Positions 7,680 through 16,091 of a DNA stretch of 64,000 nucleotides are shown here, in pieces. The DNA lies in the NCBI RefSeq assembly GCF_018130505.1, contig NZ_JAFCKH010000005.1:1-64000 (forward strand), given 5' to 3'. Each line of letters starts with the position of its first letter. The stretch's first letter is position 1. Origin of the DNA: Bradyrhizobium tropiciagri (GTDB lineage: Bacteria; Pseudomonadota; Alphaproteobacteria; Rhizobiales; Xanthobacteraceae). The translations under genes and the position numbers were made by a program. The notes beneath the pieces are model-generated. The model saw only the letters and a list, made by a program, of their open reading frames with translations. It searched no databases and was not told the origin of the DNA.

Positions 7680-8903
7680 TCAGCGCGGAATCTGCCGCCA
7701 ATCCTCGGCCGCGGAGCCGAGCCGGCCGCCGACGGCGCGGATGTCCTTGTAGGACATCGTCTCGCTCTGGCCGCTCTTCGGCGGCTTGCCGGCCATGAAG
7801 CCGCGCACCTCGTCGAGCAGCTGGCGGCGCACCCGGACGATCGCCTGGTCGGCCGAGCAGAGATATTCCTGCGAGCGATCGACGATCGGGCCCATCGAGA
7901 CCATCACCACGAAATCCTCGATGACGATCTCGTGGAAACCGGTGCTGTTGCCGGCGTCCATGATCTGACGGTTCTGCCCCCAATTGTTGGTCTCATCGCC
8001 CGGCAGGCCGCCCGCCATCGGCCATTGATTGGCGCGCTGTACCTTGCGCCAGGAATCCACCGGCTTCTCGGGATTGTAGAAGATGTACCACTGGATCAGG
8101 TTCTCGTCGTCGATCGGCACCGCGATGATCGCAGTGCGATCCTGCTGCGGACCGGAGAAGATCGGCGCGATCAAGCCGTAATACGGCATCACGAACTCGG
8201 TGACGCGGGCGAGGCACGATCCGTCCGGCGCGGTGCGCAACGCGGCGGCACGGAAGCCGTAAGGCTTCTTCTCGAATTCATAGCCGACTTCGGTGTTGAC
8301 CCGCGTCGCGCCGAAATCGGTCGACGAGGTCGCGGTCCAGCTCTGGTGCAGCAGCGCGACATGCGAGGAATCGATGGTCGCCTCGACGCCCTGCAGCCAG
8401 TTCGCCTTGAGCTCGATGCCGGCGGCGTAGACCTGGTCCGGCGGCAGATCCATCCATTCGAAGTCGGGCGCGGGCGGCGCTTCGCCCTCGCCGAGCCAGA
8501 CCCAGATCAGCCCGGCGCCTTCCCGCGTCGGATAGGCTTTCGCCCGCACCGTCTTGGCGAACTCCTTCGGATTGTTCGGCTCGTTCGGAACATCAAGCAC
8601 CGCACCATCGGTGCGGATCTTCCAGCCATGGAACAGGCAGGTCAGCGAACAGTCATCGACGCGCGCCAGCGCCAGCGAGGCGCCGCGGTGTGGACAGGCC
8701 TCGTCGAGGAAGCCCACGGTGCCGTCCTTGCCGCGGAACGCCACGAAGTTGCGGCCGAACAGCTTGACCCGCACCGGCGCCTCGCCCTTGCGCACGCGCA
8801 CCGAGAGCACTGCCGGCAGCCAGTAATGCTGGCGCAGCATCCGTCCCATCGGCGCATCACCCGTGACGCGGCACAGCAATTCGTTCTCTTCCCTCGTGAC
8901 CAT
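7680..8903 (-). CDS. Rieske non-heme iron oxygenase, alpha subunit (phthalate dioxygenase-like)
   Basis: 407 residues. The Rieske domain shows ACPHRGA and CLFHGW; the catalytic domain has the iron facial triad region ATIDSSHVALLH. Overall spacing and the ending resemble phthalate 4,5-dioxygenase-type oxygenases, which have no beta subunit, and none is found here. Those normally use a single FMN/[2Fe-2S] reductase, yet here a separate ferredoxin and FAD reductase follow, an unusual pairing. The ATG at 8903 has a GGGAGG site; the frame open further upstream is not coding. The gene is expressed from the palindrome-containing promoter at 8943-8971. Substrate unknown; an aromatic acid or aryl ether is likely. 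Confidence 0.88.
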   Translation of the reverse strand: MVTREENELLCRVTGDAPMGRMLRQHYWLPAVLSVRVRKGEAPVRVKLFGRNFVAFRGKDGTVGFLDEACPHRGASLALARVDDCSLTCLFHGWKIRTDGAVLDVPNEPNNPKEFAKTVRAKAYPTREGAGLIWVWLGEGEAPPAPDFEWMDLPPDQVYAAGIELKANWLQGVEATIDSSHVALLHQSWTATSSTDFGATRVNTEVGYEFEKKPYGFRAAALRTAPDGSCLARVTEFVMPYYGLIAPIFSGPQQDRTAIIAVPIDDENLIQWYIFYNPEKPVDSWRKVQRANQWPMAGGLPGDETNNWGQNRQIMDAGNSTGFHEIVIEDFVVMVSMGPIVDRSQEYLCSADQAIVRVRRQLLDEVRGFMAGKPPKSGQSETMSYKDIRAVGGRLGSAAEDWRQIPR

Positions 8904-8942
8904 CGCGAACCTCCCTGGTTGACGCCTCCGGCGTTCTCGGCC

Positions 8943-8971
8943 TAATATCTTCCTAGGAAGATTATTGTCAA
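8943..8971 (-). promoter_or_regulatory. Promoter with embedded repressor palindrome, upstream of Rieske oxygenase
   Basis: On the minus strand: TTGACA (8971-8966), 17-bp spacer, ATATTA (8948-8943). The perfect palindrome ATCTTCCTAGGAAGAT spans 8947-8962 and fills the spacer. It matches the site before the binding-protein gene at 5226-5239 almost base for base, including the flanking -35. Predicted target of the MarR protein at 5406. Confidence 0.75.
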
Positions 8972-8974
8972 GAT

Positions 8975-8990
8975 ATCTTCCAAAGAAGTC
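8975..8990. promoter_or_regulatory. Second, imperfect copy of the palindrome facing the SDR gene
   Basis: ATCTTCCAAAGAAGTC matches the palindrome at 8947-8962 at 12 of 16 positions. It sits between a TTGTCA (8965-8970) and a TCATAT (8989-8994) that could be the plus-strand promoter of the SDR gene. The leader would be only a few bases, so the promoter part is weak evidence. Confidence 0.45.
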
Positions 8991-9005
8991 ATATCGGGGA
9001 ATCGC

Positions 9006-9881
9006 ATGACCAAGGGACGGCTCGGGGACTGCATCGCATTGGTGACGGGAGGAAGCCGAGGGGTCGGCAAGGGCGTGGCCATCGGCCTCGCCGAAGCCGG
9101 CGCGACCGTGATCGTCACGGCGCGCACGCGAAACAGCGGTGGATCGGAATGGCCGGGCTCGCTCGACGAGACCATCGCCGAGATCGACGCGGCCGGCGGC
9201 CGCGGCATCGGCTTGCTGTGCGATCATTCCGACGATGCGTCGGTGCGCGAGGTGTTCGACCTCGTGCGGCGCGACCACGGCCGCCTCGACGTGCTCGTCA
9301 ACAACGTGTTCGCGGCGCCGAACGTGATGCCGGTCAACGTGCCGTTCTGGCAGGTGCCGGCTTCGCTGTGGGACACCATGCACCGCGTCGGCTTGCGCTC
9401 GCATTTCGTCGCCAGCCAGTTCGCCGTGCCGCTGATGCTGCCGCAAGGGCGCGGCCTGATCGTCAACACATCCTCCGGCGGCGGCGTCCGCTACACGTTC
9501 AACGTTCCGTTCGGCGTGCAGAAATCGGGCGTCGACCGGATGGCGCGCGACATGGCGCATGAGCTGAAGCCGTTCGGCATCGCCGCGGTCTCGATCTGGC
9601 CCGGCTACATCAAGAGCGAGAAGCTTGCGGCGCAGCCGGACCGCGTGCCGCCGGCGCTCGCCAAGCTGATTGCCGAGCGCGGCGAGACGCCGCTGTTCGC
9701 CGGACGCGCGGTCGCCGCGCTCGCCGCCGATCCCGGCGTGATGGCCAAGAGCGGCCAGATCCTGCTCGCCTCGGAGCTGGCCGCCGAATACGGCTTCACC
9801 GATGTCGACGGCAAGGTGCCGCCGCCGCCGAGCCGCGATCCCGCGCCGCTGTCCGTGTTCAAGCCAAGCGTCACGACCTGA
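9006..9881 (+). CDS. Short-chain dehydrogenase/reductase (DHRS1-like) lacking the catalytic Tyr
   Basis: 291 residues. TGGSRGVGKG near the N-terminus is the NAD(P)-binding glycine motif, LVNNVFAAP holds the NNxG-like motif and IVNTSSGGG the catalytic Ser region. The usual YxxxK is FGVQK here (codon TTC), so the proton-donating Tyr is replaced by Phe, while the Lys and the following MAHELKPFGI and SIWPGYI segments match DHRS1-like SDRs. It is divergent from the Rieske oxygenase and shares its operator region, so it likely acts on the product of the oxygenase or binds it. The cupin gene follows after 14 bp. Without the Tyr, activity may be changed or lost. Confidence 0.85.
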   Translation: MTKGRLGDCIALVTGGSRGVGKGVAIGLAEAGATVIVTARTRNSGGSEWPGSLDETIAEIDAAGGRGIGLLCDHSDDASVREVFDLVRRDHGRLDVLVNNVFAAPNVMPVNVPFWQVPASLWDTMHRVGLRSHFVASQFAVPLMLPQGRGLIVNTSSGGGVRYTFNVPFGVQKSGVDRMARDMAHELKPFGIAAVSIWPGYIKSEKLAAQPDRVPPALAKLIAERGETPLFAGRAVAALAADPGVMAKSGQILLASELAAEYGFTDVDGKVPPPPSRDPAPLSVFKPSVTT

Positions 9882-9895
9882 GAGAGGAGAAACCC

Positions 9896-10408
9896 ATGAG
9901 GATCGCAATCCGAACCCTGACGCCGTTCGCCCAGCAGGACTGGCACCGGTTGTCGCTGGCCGTCGTCACCGGCTTCGCCTGCGCGGTCGGGATCGCAAAA
10001 ACCCTCACCCTGGCGATGAGCGCGACGGCGGCATTCCCAGCGCCGCTGTGCGCGGAAATGTCGTCATCGGGCACGTCGCTCAACAAGGTCGAGGTGATCT
10101 CCTCGCACGCGCTGCCGAATGTGCCGGGCAAGCGCGTCACGGTGGTGCGCGTCAGCTACGGACCGGGTGGCTTCACGCCGCCGCACCGGCACGGCGGCTC
10201 GGTGACCGCCTACATCACGAAAGGTGAGGTCCGCTCGCAGCTGAGCGGCGGCCCGCTCGAGACGTTCGTGGTCGGACAGTCGTTCTTCGAGCCGCCCGGC
10301 GCGACGCATCTCGTGTCTGCCAATGCAAGCAACACCGAGCCGGCCGAACTGATCGCGGTCTTCGTCGCCGACGAGGGGGCGGAATTGACCACCCTCCTCA
10401 GCAAGTAG
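9896..10408 (+). CDS. Exported or membrane-anchored cupin-domain protein
   Basis: 170 residues. Residues 1-53 form a long hydrophobic export or anchor segment (LSLAVVTGFACAVGIAKTLT). The cupin follows: GGFTPPHRHGGSVTAYITKG is cupin motif 1 with two His and the Glu replaced by aliphatic or polar residues, and EPPGATHLVSANAS is motif 2 with its His. Single-domain cupins of this type bind a divalent metal. It lies 14 bp after the SDR with an AGGAG site, so the two form an operon within the MarR-linked aromatic set. A periplasmic role in substrate handling is inference. Confidence 0.75.
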   Translation: MRIAIRTLTPFAQQDWHRLSLAVVTGFACAVGIAKTLTLAMSATAAFPAPLCAEMSSSGTSLNKVEVISSHALPNVPGKRVTVVRVSYGPGGFTPPHRHGGSVTAYITKGEVRSQLSGGPLETFVVGQSFFEPPGATHLVSANASNTEPAELIAVFVADEGAELTTLLSK

Positions 10409-10427
10409 ACCGGCCGACCGCTACGCG

Positions 10428-11024
10428 TCAGACGTCGAAGAACACGGTTTCGTCGTCGCCCTGCAGGCGGATGTCGAGCGTGTAGACGTTGCCCGCGCCC
10501 TTGTTCGCGATCAGCGTCGCGCGGCGATCGGCCGGCACTTGCGCCAGCACCGGATCTCCGGCGTTGCCGGCTTCGTCGTCGAAATAGATCCGCGTGTAGA
10601 GATGCAAGAGCATGCCGCGCGCGAATACCGCGAGCAGGATGTGCGGCGCCTGCGGCTTGCCGTCGGGATCGGGCACCGGGCCCGGCTTGATGGTGTCGAA
10701 GGCGAAGCCGCCGGTCCTGTCGGTGCCGCAGCGGCCAAAACCCTTGAAGGACGAGTTCGGCAGCGCCCGCTTGTCCTGCGGATCGGAGAAGCGGCCTTGG
10801 CTATCGGCCTGCCAGATCTCCAGCATGCAGTCCACGACGACAGCACCATCGCCGTCATAGACCTTGCCCTCGACGCGGATGCGCTCGCCTGAGACATCAG
10901 GTGTCAGCAAATTGCCGGTGAAGGCGTCGTTCCATTCGTACTCGCCGTTCGGCGTCAGGCCGTACTTGAAGTAAGGACCGACGGTTTGCGATGGGGTGAC
11001 CCCATCAGGACGCTGGTTCGACAC
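10428..11024 (-). CDS. pcaG: Protocatechuate 3,4-dioxygenase alpha subunit
   Basis: 198 residues. TPSQTVGPYFKYGL is the conserved start of PcaG, and VEGKVYDGDGAVVVDCMLEIWQADSQGRF is the intradiol dioxygenase core strand. It forms the heteromer with PcaH that opens protocatechuate between the two hydroxyls to 3-carboxy-cis,cis-muconate. The alpha subunit does not carry the iron. The GTG start at 11024 directly abuts the TAA of pcaH, indicating translational coupling. Confidence 0.95.
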   Translation of the reverse strand: MSNQRPDGVTPSQTVGPYFKYGLTPNGEYEWNDAFTGNLLTPDVSGERIRVEGKVYDGDGAVVVDCMLEIWQADSQGRFSDPQDKRALPNSSFKGFGRCGTDRTGGFAFDTIKPGPVPDPDGKPQAPHILLAVFARGMLLHLYTRIYFDDEAGNAGDPVLAQVPADRRATLIANKGAGNVYTLDIRLQGDDETVFFDV

Positions 11025-11726
11025 TTACTTTGTCTCCATCGGCGTGGCGTTGCGGCCGCGCAGCACGATATCGAAGCGATAGCACAGCGCCCATTCCGGC
11101 TGTGTGTTCTCGAGATCGAACGAGGACACCATCCGCATCCGCGCCTTCTCATCCGTCACCGCGTTGAAGATCGGGTCGAACGGGAACAGCGGGTCACCAG
11201 GGAAATACATCTGCGTGACCAGACGCGAGATGAAGGAGTGCCCGAACACCGAGAAGTGGATGTGTGCGGGACGCCAGGCGTTCTGATGATTGCCCCACGG
11301 ATAGGCGCCCGGCTTGATGGTGATGAACTTGTAGTAGCCGGCTGCATCCGATTGCGTACGGCCGGCGCCCGTAAAGTTCGGATCGAGCGGCGCGGGATGC
11401 TGGTCGACGACGTGGACGTAGCGGCCGCAGGCATTGGCTTGCCACAGTTCGACCAGCGTGTTCGGCACGCCGCGGCCGTCCTCGTCGCGCACATGGCCGT
11501 GCACGATGATGCGCTCGCCGAGCGGCTCGCCCTTGGCCTGGATGGTGAGGTCGTTGTCGTGCTCGCGCACGGTCTCATGACCATAGACCGGGCCGGTGAG
11601 CTCGGAGAGCGAGTGCCGGATCGGGATCAGCGGCTTTTGCGGTGAGCGCTTGAGGGTTGAGCGGTAGTTCGGCGACAAACGCGCCGGATGCGCCGCGAGC
11701 GATTGCAGCGGGTACAGCAGGGTCAT
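11025..11726 (-). CDS. pcaH: Protocatechuate 3,4-dioxygenase beta subunit (complete copy)
   Basis: 233 residues. The four Fe(III) ligands can be placed: Tyr103 in CGRYVHV, Tyr142 in GAYPW, and His155 and His157 in RPAHIHFSVFG, with the spacing of the Pseudomonas enzyme. The ATG at 11726 has a GGAGGA site. It is cotranscribed with pcaG. The first 50 residues and 77 bp of DNA (11575-11651) match the partial pcaH at the window start exactly. An extended consensus -10 element lies at 11774-11779. Confidence 0.96.
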   Translation of the reverse strand: MTLLYPLQSLAAHPARLSPNYRSTLKRSPQKPLIPIRHSLSELTGPVYGHETVREHDNDLTIQAKGEPLGERIIVHGHVRDEDGRGVPNTLVELWQANACGRYVHVVDQHPAPLDPNFTGAGRTQSDAAGYYKFITIKPGAYPWGNHQNAWRPAHIHFSVFGHSFISRLVTQMYFPGDPLFPFDPIFNAVTDEKARMRMVSSFDLENTQPEWALCYRFDIVLRGRNATPMETK

Positions 11727-11773
11727 GGCGAATTTCCTCCGCGACCCACACGCCGGTAGGCCGACCACTGACC

Positions 11774-11779
11774 ATTATA
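11774..11779 (-). promoter_or_regulatory. Consensus -10 element of the pcaHG promoter
   Basis: TATAAT on the minus strand, about 48 bp before the pcaH start. No -35 consensus is found 17 bp upstream, which suggests an activator-dependent promoter; a GGTTAT half-site (11784-11789) resembling half of a PcaQ box lies in the -35 zone. The second half is not present. Confidence 0.5.
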
Positions 11780-11796
11780 GGACATAACCAATCCGG

Positions 11797-11820
11797 GGAA
11801 GGGCTGTTTTCAGCCCTTCC
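11797..11820. terminator. Stem-loop between pcaF and the pcaHG promoter
   Basis: GGAAGGGCTG and CAGCCCTTCC pair perfectly around a TTTT loop, 12 bp after the pcaF stop. There is no T-run on either side, so it may be a weak or Rho-assisted terminator or an RNA-stability element. Confidence 0.6.
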
Positions 11821-11831
11821 AAGCCATTGGC

Positions 11832-13040
11832 TTAGCTCAACTTTTCGATCGCGACCGCAACGCCCTGGCCGACCCCGACGCACATGGTTGCCAAGGCAAG
11901 CTTCCCGCCTCGCTTCTCCATGCCGTGCACGGCGGTCAGCACCAACCGCGCGCCGCTCATGCCGAGCGGATGACCGAGCGCAATCGCGCCGCCATGCGGA
12001 TTGACGAAATCGGAGTCTTCCTTGACGCCGAGCTGACGCAGGCAGGCGATGCCCTGCGAGGCGAAAGCCTCGTTAAGCTCGATCAGATCGAAGTCCGACA
12101 CCTTGATGCCGAGCCGCTCGACCAGTTTCTTCGTCGCCGGCACCGGACCGATGCCCATGATGCGCGGCGGCACCGCGGCCGAGGCGAGGCCGAGAATCTT
12201 CGCGCGCGGCGTCAGGCCGTGCTTCTTCACCGCGGCTTCGGAAGCGAGGATCATCGCCGCGGCACCGTCATTGACGCCGGACGCGTTGCCCGCGGTCACC
12301 GTGCCGGGATTGCGTACGATCGGCTTCAGTTTCGCCAATCCTTCCAGCGTGGTCTCCGGACGCGGATGCTCGTCCTTGTCGACGGTGATCGGGCCCGCCT
12401 TGCCGCCGGGCACCTGAACCGGAACGATCTCCTCGGCGAAATAACCCGATGCGATCGCCGCGCCCGCGCGCTGCTGCGAGCGGATCGCCATCGCGTCCTG
12501 ATCGGCGCGCGAGACCTGGAATTCCTCGGCGACGTTCTCGCCGGTCTCCGGCATCGCGTCGACTCCGTACTGCGCCTTCATCAGCGGATTGATGAAGCGC
12601 CAGCCGATCGTGGTGTCGAAGATGTCAGCCGAGCGCGCGAAGGCTTCCGGCGCCTTGCCCATCACGAACGGCGCGCGCGTCATCGATTCGACGCCGCCCG
12701 CGATCGCGAAATCGATCTCGCCGGCGCGGATGGCGCGGCCTGCGGCGCCGACCGCATCGAGGCCGGAGGCGCAGAGACGGTTCAGCGTCTGGCCGGGAAC
12801 CGACTCGGGCATGCCGGCGAGCAGCAGCGCCATGCGCGCGACGTTGCGATTGTCTTCGCCGGCCTGGTTGGCGCAGCCGAAATAGACCTCGTCGACCTGC
12901 GACCAGTCGAGGCCGGGGTGCTTGGCCATCAGCGCCTTGATCGGGGCGGCGGCGAGGTCGTCGGCGCGCACCTTGGCGAGCGAGCCACCAAAACGGCCGA
13001 TCGGAGTCCGGACGGCATCGCAAATATAGACATCACGCAT
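11832..13040 (-). CDS. pcaF: 3-oxoadipyl-CoA thiolase
   Basis: 402 residues, a thiolase of the PcaF type. Cys90 in LNRLCASGLDAVG is the acyl-accepting nucleophile, His357 in ALGHPLGMSGAR and Cys387 in TMCVGVGQGVA complete the active site, and the start MRDVYICDAVRTPIGRFGGSL is characteristic of PcaF/PaaJ. It splits 3-oxoadipyl-CoA into succinyl-CoA and acetyl-CoA, the last step of the protocatechuate branch. Adjacent pcaHG support the pca assignment over paaJ. The pcaB, pcaC, pcaD and pcaIJ genes are not in the window. Confidence 0.93.
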   Translation of the reverse strand: MRDVYICDAVRTPIGRFGGSLAKVRADDLAAAPIKALMAKHPGLDWSQVDEVYFGCANQAGEDNRNVARMALLLAGMPESVPGQTLNRLCASGLDAVGAAGRAIRAGEIDFAIAGGVESMTRAPFVMGKAPEAFARSADIFDTTIGWRFINPLMKAQYGVDAMPETGENVAEEFQVSRADQDAMAIRSQQRAGAAIASGYFAEEIVPVQVPGGKAGPITVDKDEHPRPETTLEGLAKLKPIVRNPGTVTAGNASGVNDGAAAMILASEAAVKKHGLTPRAKILGLASAAVPPRIMGIGPVPATKKLVERLGIKVSDFDLIELNEAFASQGIACLRQLGVKEDSDFVNPHGGAIALGHPLGMSGARLVLTAVHGMEKRGGKLALATMCVGVGQGVAVAIEKLS

Positions 13041-13254
13041 TGAATCTCTCCCTGAATGCCGTGGTTTAGGCGCTGGATAGGCTGGAACTTGAGGGCAGTT
13101 TTAGGAGCGTGCCCGCGGCAGGTCAATTGACGCCGCTGCGGGCCATCAGCGCATTCCCGTGAGGGCTGTCATATTGTACGGCCGTGGAGAGGGTGGAAAA
13201 CCCCGTCTTCTCGGATAGGACCGCACGGCGAAATTCGCTAGTTTCCGCTCCCTC

Positions 13255-15981
13255 ATGACAGTTCAACAGCCCATCCCCGTTCCGCCCGAGCCTGCGCCCG
13301 CTGAAGTGTCGTCGCGCGTCACGCCGATGATGGAACAGTATCTGGAGATCAAGTCCGCGCATCCGGGCCTGTTGCTGTTCTACCGGATGGGCGATTTCTA
13401 CGAGCTGTTCTTCGAGGACGCCGAGATCGCCTCCAAGACGCTCGGCATCGTGCTGACAAAACGCGGCAAGCATCAGGGCATGGATATCCCGATGTGCGGC
13501 GTGCCGGTCGAACGCTCCGAGGATTATCTTCACCGTCTGATCGGCGCCGGCCACCGCGTCGCGGTGTGCGAGCAGACCGAAAATCCCGCCGAGGCCAAGG
13601 CGCGCGGCAACAAGAGCGTGGTCCGCCGCGGTGTGGTGCGGCTGGTGACGCCGGGCACGCTGACCGAAGACACGCTGCTCGATGCCCGCACCAACAATTA
13701 CCTGATCGCGATCGCCCGCGCGCGCGGCTCGGCCGGCGCCGACCGGCTCGGGCTCGCATGGATCGACATCTCGACCTCCGAATTCATGGTGACGGAATGC
13801 GCCACCGCGGAGCTTGCCGCGACGCTGGCGCGCATCAATCCGAACGAGGCGATCGTCACCGATGCGCTGTACAGCGACAGCGAGCTCGCACCGACCTTAC
13901 GCGAATTGCCGTCGGTGACGCCGCTGACGCGCGACGTGTTCGACGGCGCCACCGCCGAGCGGCGGCTGTGCGACTATTTCGCGGTCGCGACGATGGACGG
14001 CCTCTCCGCGATGTCGCGGCTGGAGGCAACGGCGGCGGCCGCGGCCGTCACCTATATCGACCGCACCCAGGTCGGCAAGCGTCCGCCGCTGTCGCCGCCG
14101 GCGCGCGAAGCTGCCGGCACCACGATGGCGATCGATCCGGCGACCCGCGCCAACCTCGAACTGACGCGCACGCTCGCGGGCGAACGCCGCGGCTCGCTGC
14201 TCGATGCGATCGACTGCACCGTCACCGCGGCCGGCTCGCGCCTGCTGGCGCAGCGCCTTGCCGCGCCGCTCACCGATGTGGCCGTGATCGCGCGGCGGCT
14301 CGATGCCGTCTCGGCCTTCGTCGCTGACAGCGCTGCGCGCGAGGATCTGCGCACCGTGCTGCGCGCAGCGCCCGACATGTCGCGCGCGCTGGCGCGGCTG
14401 TCGGTCGGCCGCGGCGGTCCGCGCGATCTCGCCAGCCTGCGCGACGGCCTGCTTGCCGCCGACCAGGCGCTGGAGCTACTCGCGCAACTCGACAGCCCAC
14501 CCGCTGAAGTCGCGGCCGTGATGGCGGCGCTGCGCCGTCCCTCGCGCGACCTTGCGCAGGAATTCTCCCGCGCTTTGGGCGAGCAATTGCCGCTGATCAA
14601 GCGCGACGGCGGCTTCATCCGCGAGGGCTATGAGGCCGCGCTCGACGAGAGCCGCAACCTGCGCGACGCCTCGCGCCTCGTCGTCGCCGCGATGCAGGCG
14701 CGCTATGCCGAGGACACCGGCATCAAGACGCTGAAGATCCGGCACAACAACGTGCTCGGCTATTTCGTCGAGGTCACCGCGCAGCACGGCGACAAGCTGT
14801 TCGCGCCGCCGCTGAATGCGACCTTCATCCATCGCCAGACGCTGGCCGGGCAGGTTCGCTTCACCACGTCGGAGCTCGGCGAGACCGAGGCCAAGATCGC
14901 CAATGCCGGCGATCGCGCGCTCAATCTCGAACTCGAGATCTTCGAGCGACTTAGCGCGATGGCGCTCGCCGCCAGCGACGATCTGCGTGGCGCCGCGCAT
15001 GCATTCGCGATGCTCGACGTCGCGACCGCATTGGCAAAACTTGCGATCGACGACAATTACGTGCGGCCCGAGGTCGACGGCTCGCTCGGCTTTGCGATCG
15101 AGGGCGGCCGCCATCCGGTGGTCGAGCAGGCGCTGAAGCGCGACGGTCAGCCGTTCATCGCCAATGCCTGCGATCTCTCTCCGGCCCCAGCACAGAAGTC
15201 CGGCCAGCTCTGGCTGATCACCGGTCCGAACATGGCCGGTAAATCGACCTTCCTGCGCCAGAACGCGCTGATCGCACTTCTTGCTCAGATTGGAAGCTAC
15301 GTGCCGGCGTCGCGAGCGCGGCTCGGCATCGTCGACCGCCTGTTCTCGCGCGTCGGCGCCGCCGATGATCTCGCGCGCGGACGCTCGACTTTCATGGTCG
15401 AGATGGTCGAGACCGCAGTGATCCTGAACCAGGCCAGCGAGCGGTCGCTGGTGATCCTCGACGAGATCGGCCGCGGCACCGCGACCTTCGACGGCCTCTC
15501 GATCGCCTGGGCCGCGATCGAGCATCTGCACGAGAGCAACCGTTGCCGCACGCTGTTCGCCACGCACTACCATGAACTGACCGCGCTCTCCGCAAAGCTG
15601 CCGCGGATGTTCAACGCCACGGTGCGGGTCAAGGAATGGCAGGGCGACGTCGTGTTCCTGCACGAGGTGCTGCCGGGCTCCGCCGATCGTTCCTACGGCA
15701 TCCAGGTCGCCAAGCTCGCCGGCCTGCCGCCCGCGGTGATCACGCGTGCGAAGTCGGTGCTGGCGAAACTCGAGGCACAGGACCGCGGCCAGACCGCGCG
15801 CGCCTTGGTCGACGATTTGCCGCTGTTCGCCGTCCCCTCCCGCGCCGCCACCGAGGACAAGCCGCCGAGCGAAGCGGATCTGCTGGTGGAAGCGGTGAAG
15901 GCGCTGCATCCCGACGAGATGTCGCCGCGCGAGGCGCTGGACGCGCTGTATGCATTGAGGGCGAAGCTGCCGAAGCAGTGA
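13255..15981 (+). CDS. mutS: DNA mismatch repair protein MutS
   Basis: 908 residues, full length. The mismatch-binding motif is in [17 protein letters not shown] (Phe-x-Glu type contact: GDFYELF), the ATPase has the Walker A motif [10 protein letters not shown] near residue 656 and the Walker [17 protein letters not shown]. It recognises mispaired bases and recruits MutL. Nothing unusual in the reading frame; the first 20 residues are proline-rich. The ATG at 13255 lacks a clear ribosome-binding site, but the start matches related MutS proteins. It is divergent from pcaF, with 214 bp between them. Confidence 0.98.
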   Translation: MTVQQPIPVPPEPAPAEVSSRVTPMMEQYLEIKSAHPGLLLFYRMGDFYELFFEDAEIASKTLGIVLTKRGKHQGMDIPMCGVPVERSEDYLHRLIGAGHRVAVCEQTENPAEAKARGNKSVVRRGVVRLVTPGTLTEDTLLDARTNNYLIAIARARGSAGADRLGLAWIDISTSEFMVTECATAELAATLARINPNEAIVTDALYSDSELAPTLRELPSVTPLTRDVFDGATAERRLCDYFAVATMDGLSAMSRLEATAAAAAVTYIDRTQVGKRPPLSPPAREAAGTTMAIDPATRANLELTRTLAGERRGSLLDAIDCTVTAAGSRLLAQRLAAPLTDVAVIARRLDAVSAFVADSAAREDLRTVLRAAPDMSRALARLSVGRGGPRDLASLRDGLLAADQALELLAQLDSPPAEVAAVMAALRRPSRDLAQEFSRALGEQLPLIKRDGGFIREGYEAALDESRNLRDASRLVVAAMQARYAEDTGIKTLKIRHNNVLGYFVEVTAQHGDKLFAPPLNATFIHRQTLAGQVRFTTSELGETEAKIANAGDRALNLELEIFERLSAMALAASDDLRGAAHAFAMLDVATALAKLAIDDNYVRPEVDGSLGFAIEGGRHPVVEQALKRDGQPFIANACDLSPAPAQKSGQLWLITGPNMAGKSTFLRQNALIALLAQIGSYVPASRARLGIVDRLFSRVGAADDLARGRSTFMVEMVETAVILNQASERSLVILDEIGRGTATFDGLSIAWAAIEHLHESNRCRTLFATHYHELTALSAKLPRMFNATVRVKEWQGDVVFLHEVLPGSADRSYGIQVAKLAGLPPAVITRAKSVLAKLEAQDRGQTARALVDDLPLFAVPSRAATEDKPPSEADLLVEAVKALHPDEMSPREALDALYALRAKLPKQ

Positions 15982-15988
15982 CAGACCT

Positions 15989-16076
15989 GTAGCCCGGATG
16001 CAGCGAAGCGAAATCCGGGACGGTCTCGCCCGTTGCACAACTGGCCCCGGATTACGCTTCGCTGCATCCGGGCTAC
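15989..16076. repeat. Intergenic inverted repeat, GTAGCCCGGATG family, copy 1
   Basis: Arms GTAGCCCGGATGCAGCGAAG and its complement enclose about 30 bp of variable sequence. Four further copies are at 19392-19479, 34400-34488, 40931-41016 and 46463-46548. All lie just after gene ends, so they probably form 3' stem-loops. Confidence 0.9.
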
Positions 16077-16091
16077 GAAGTGACGGCGGCG

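Noticed and set aside
11784-11800. Complete PcaQ operator (ATAACC-N4-GGTTAA)
   Set aside because: Only the first half is present; the second half reads CGGGGA. Kept only as a half-site note.
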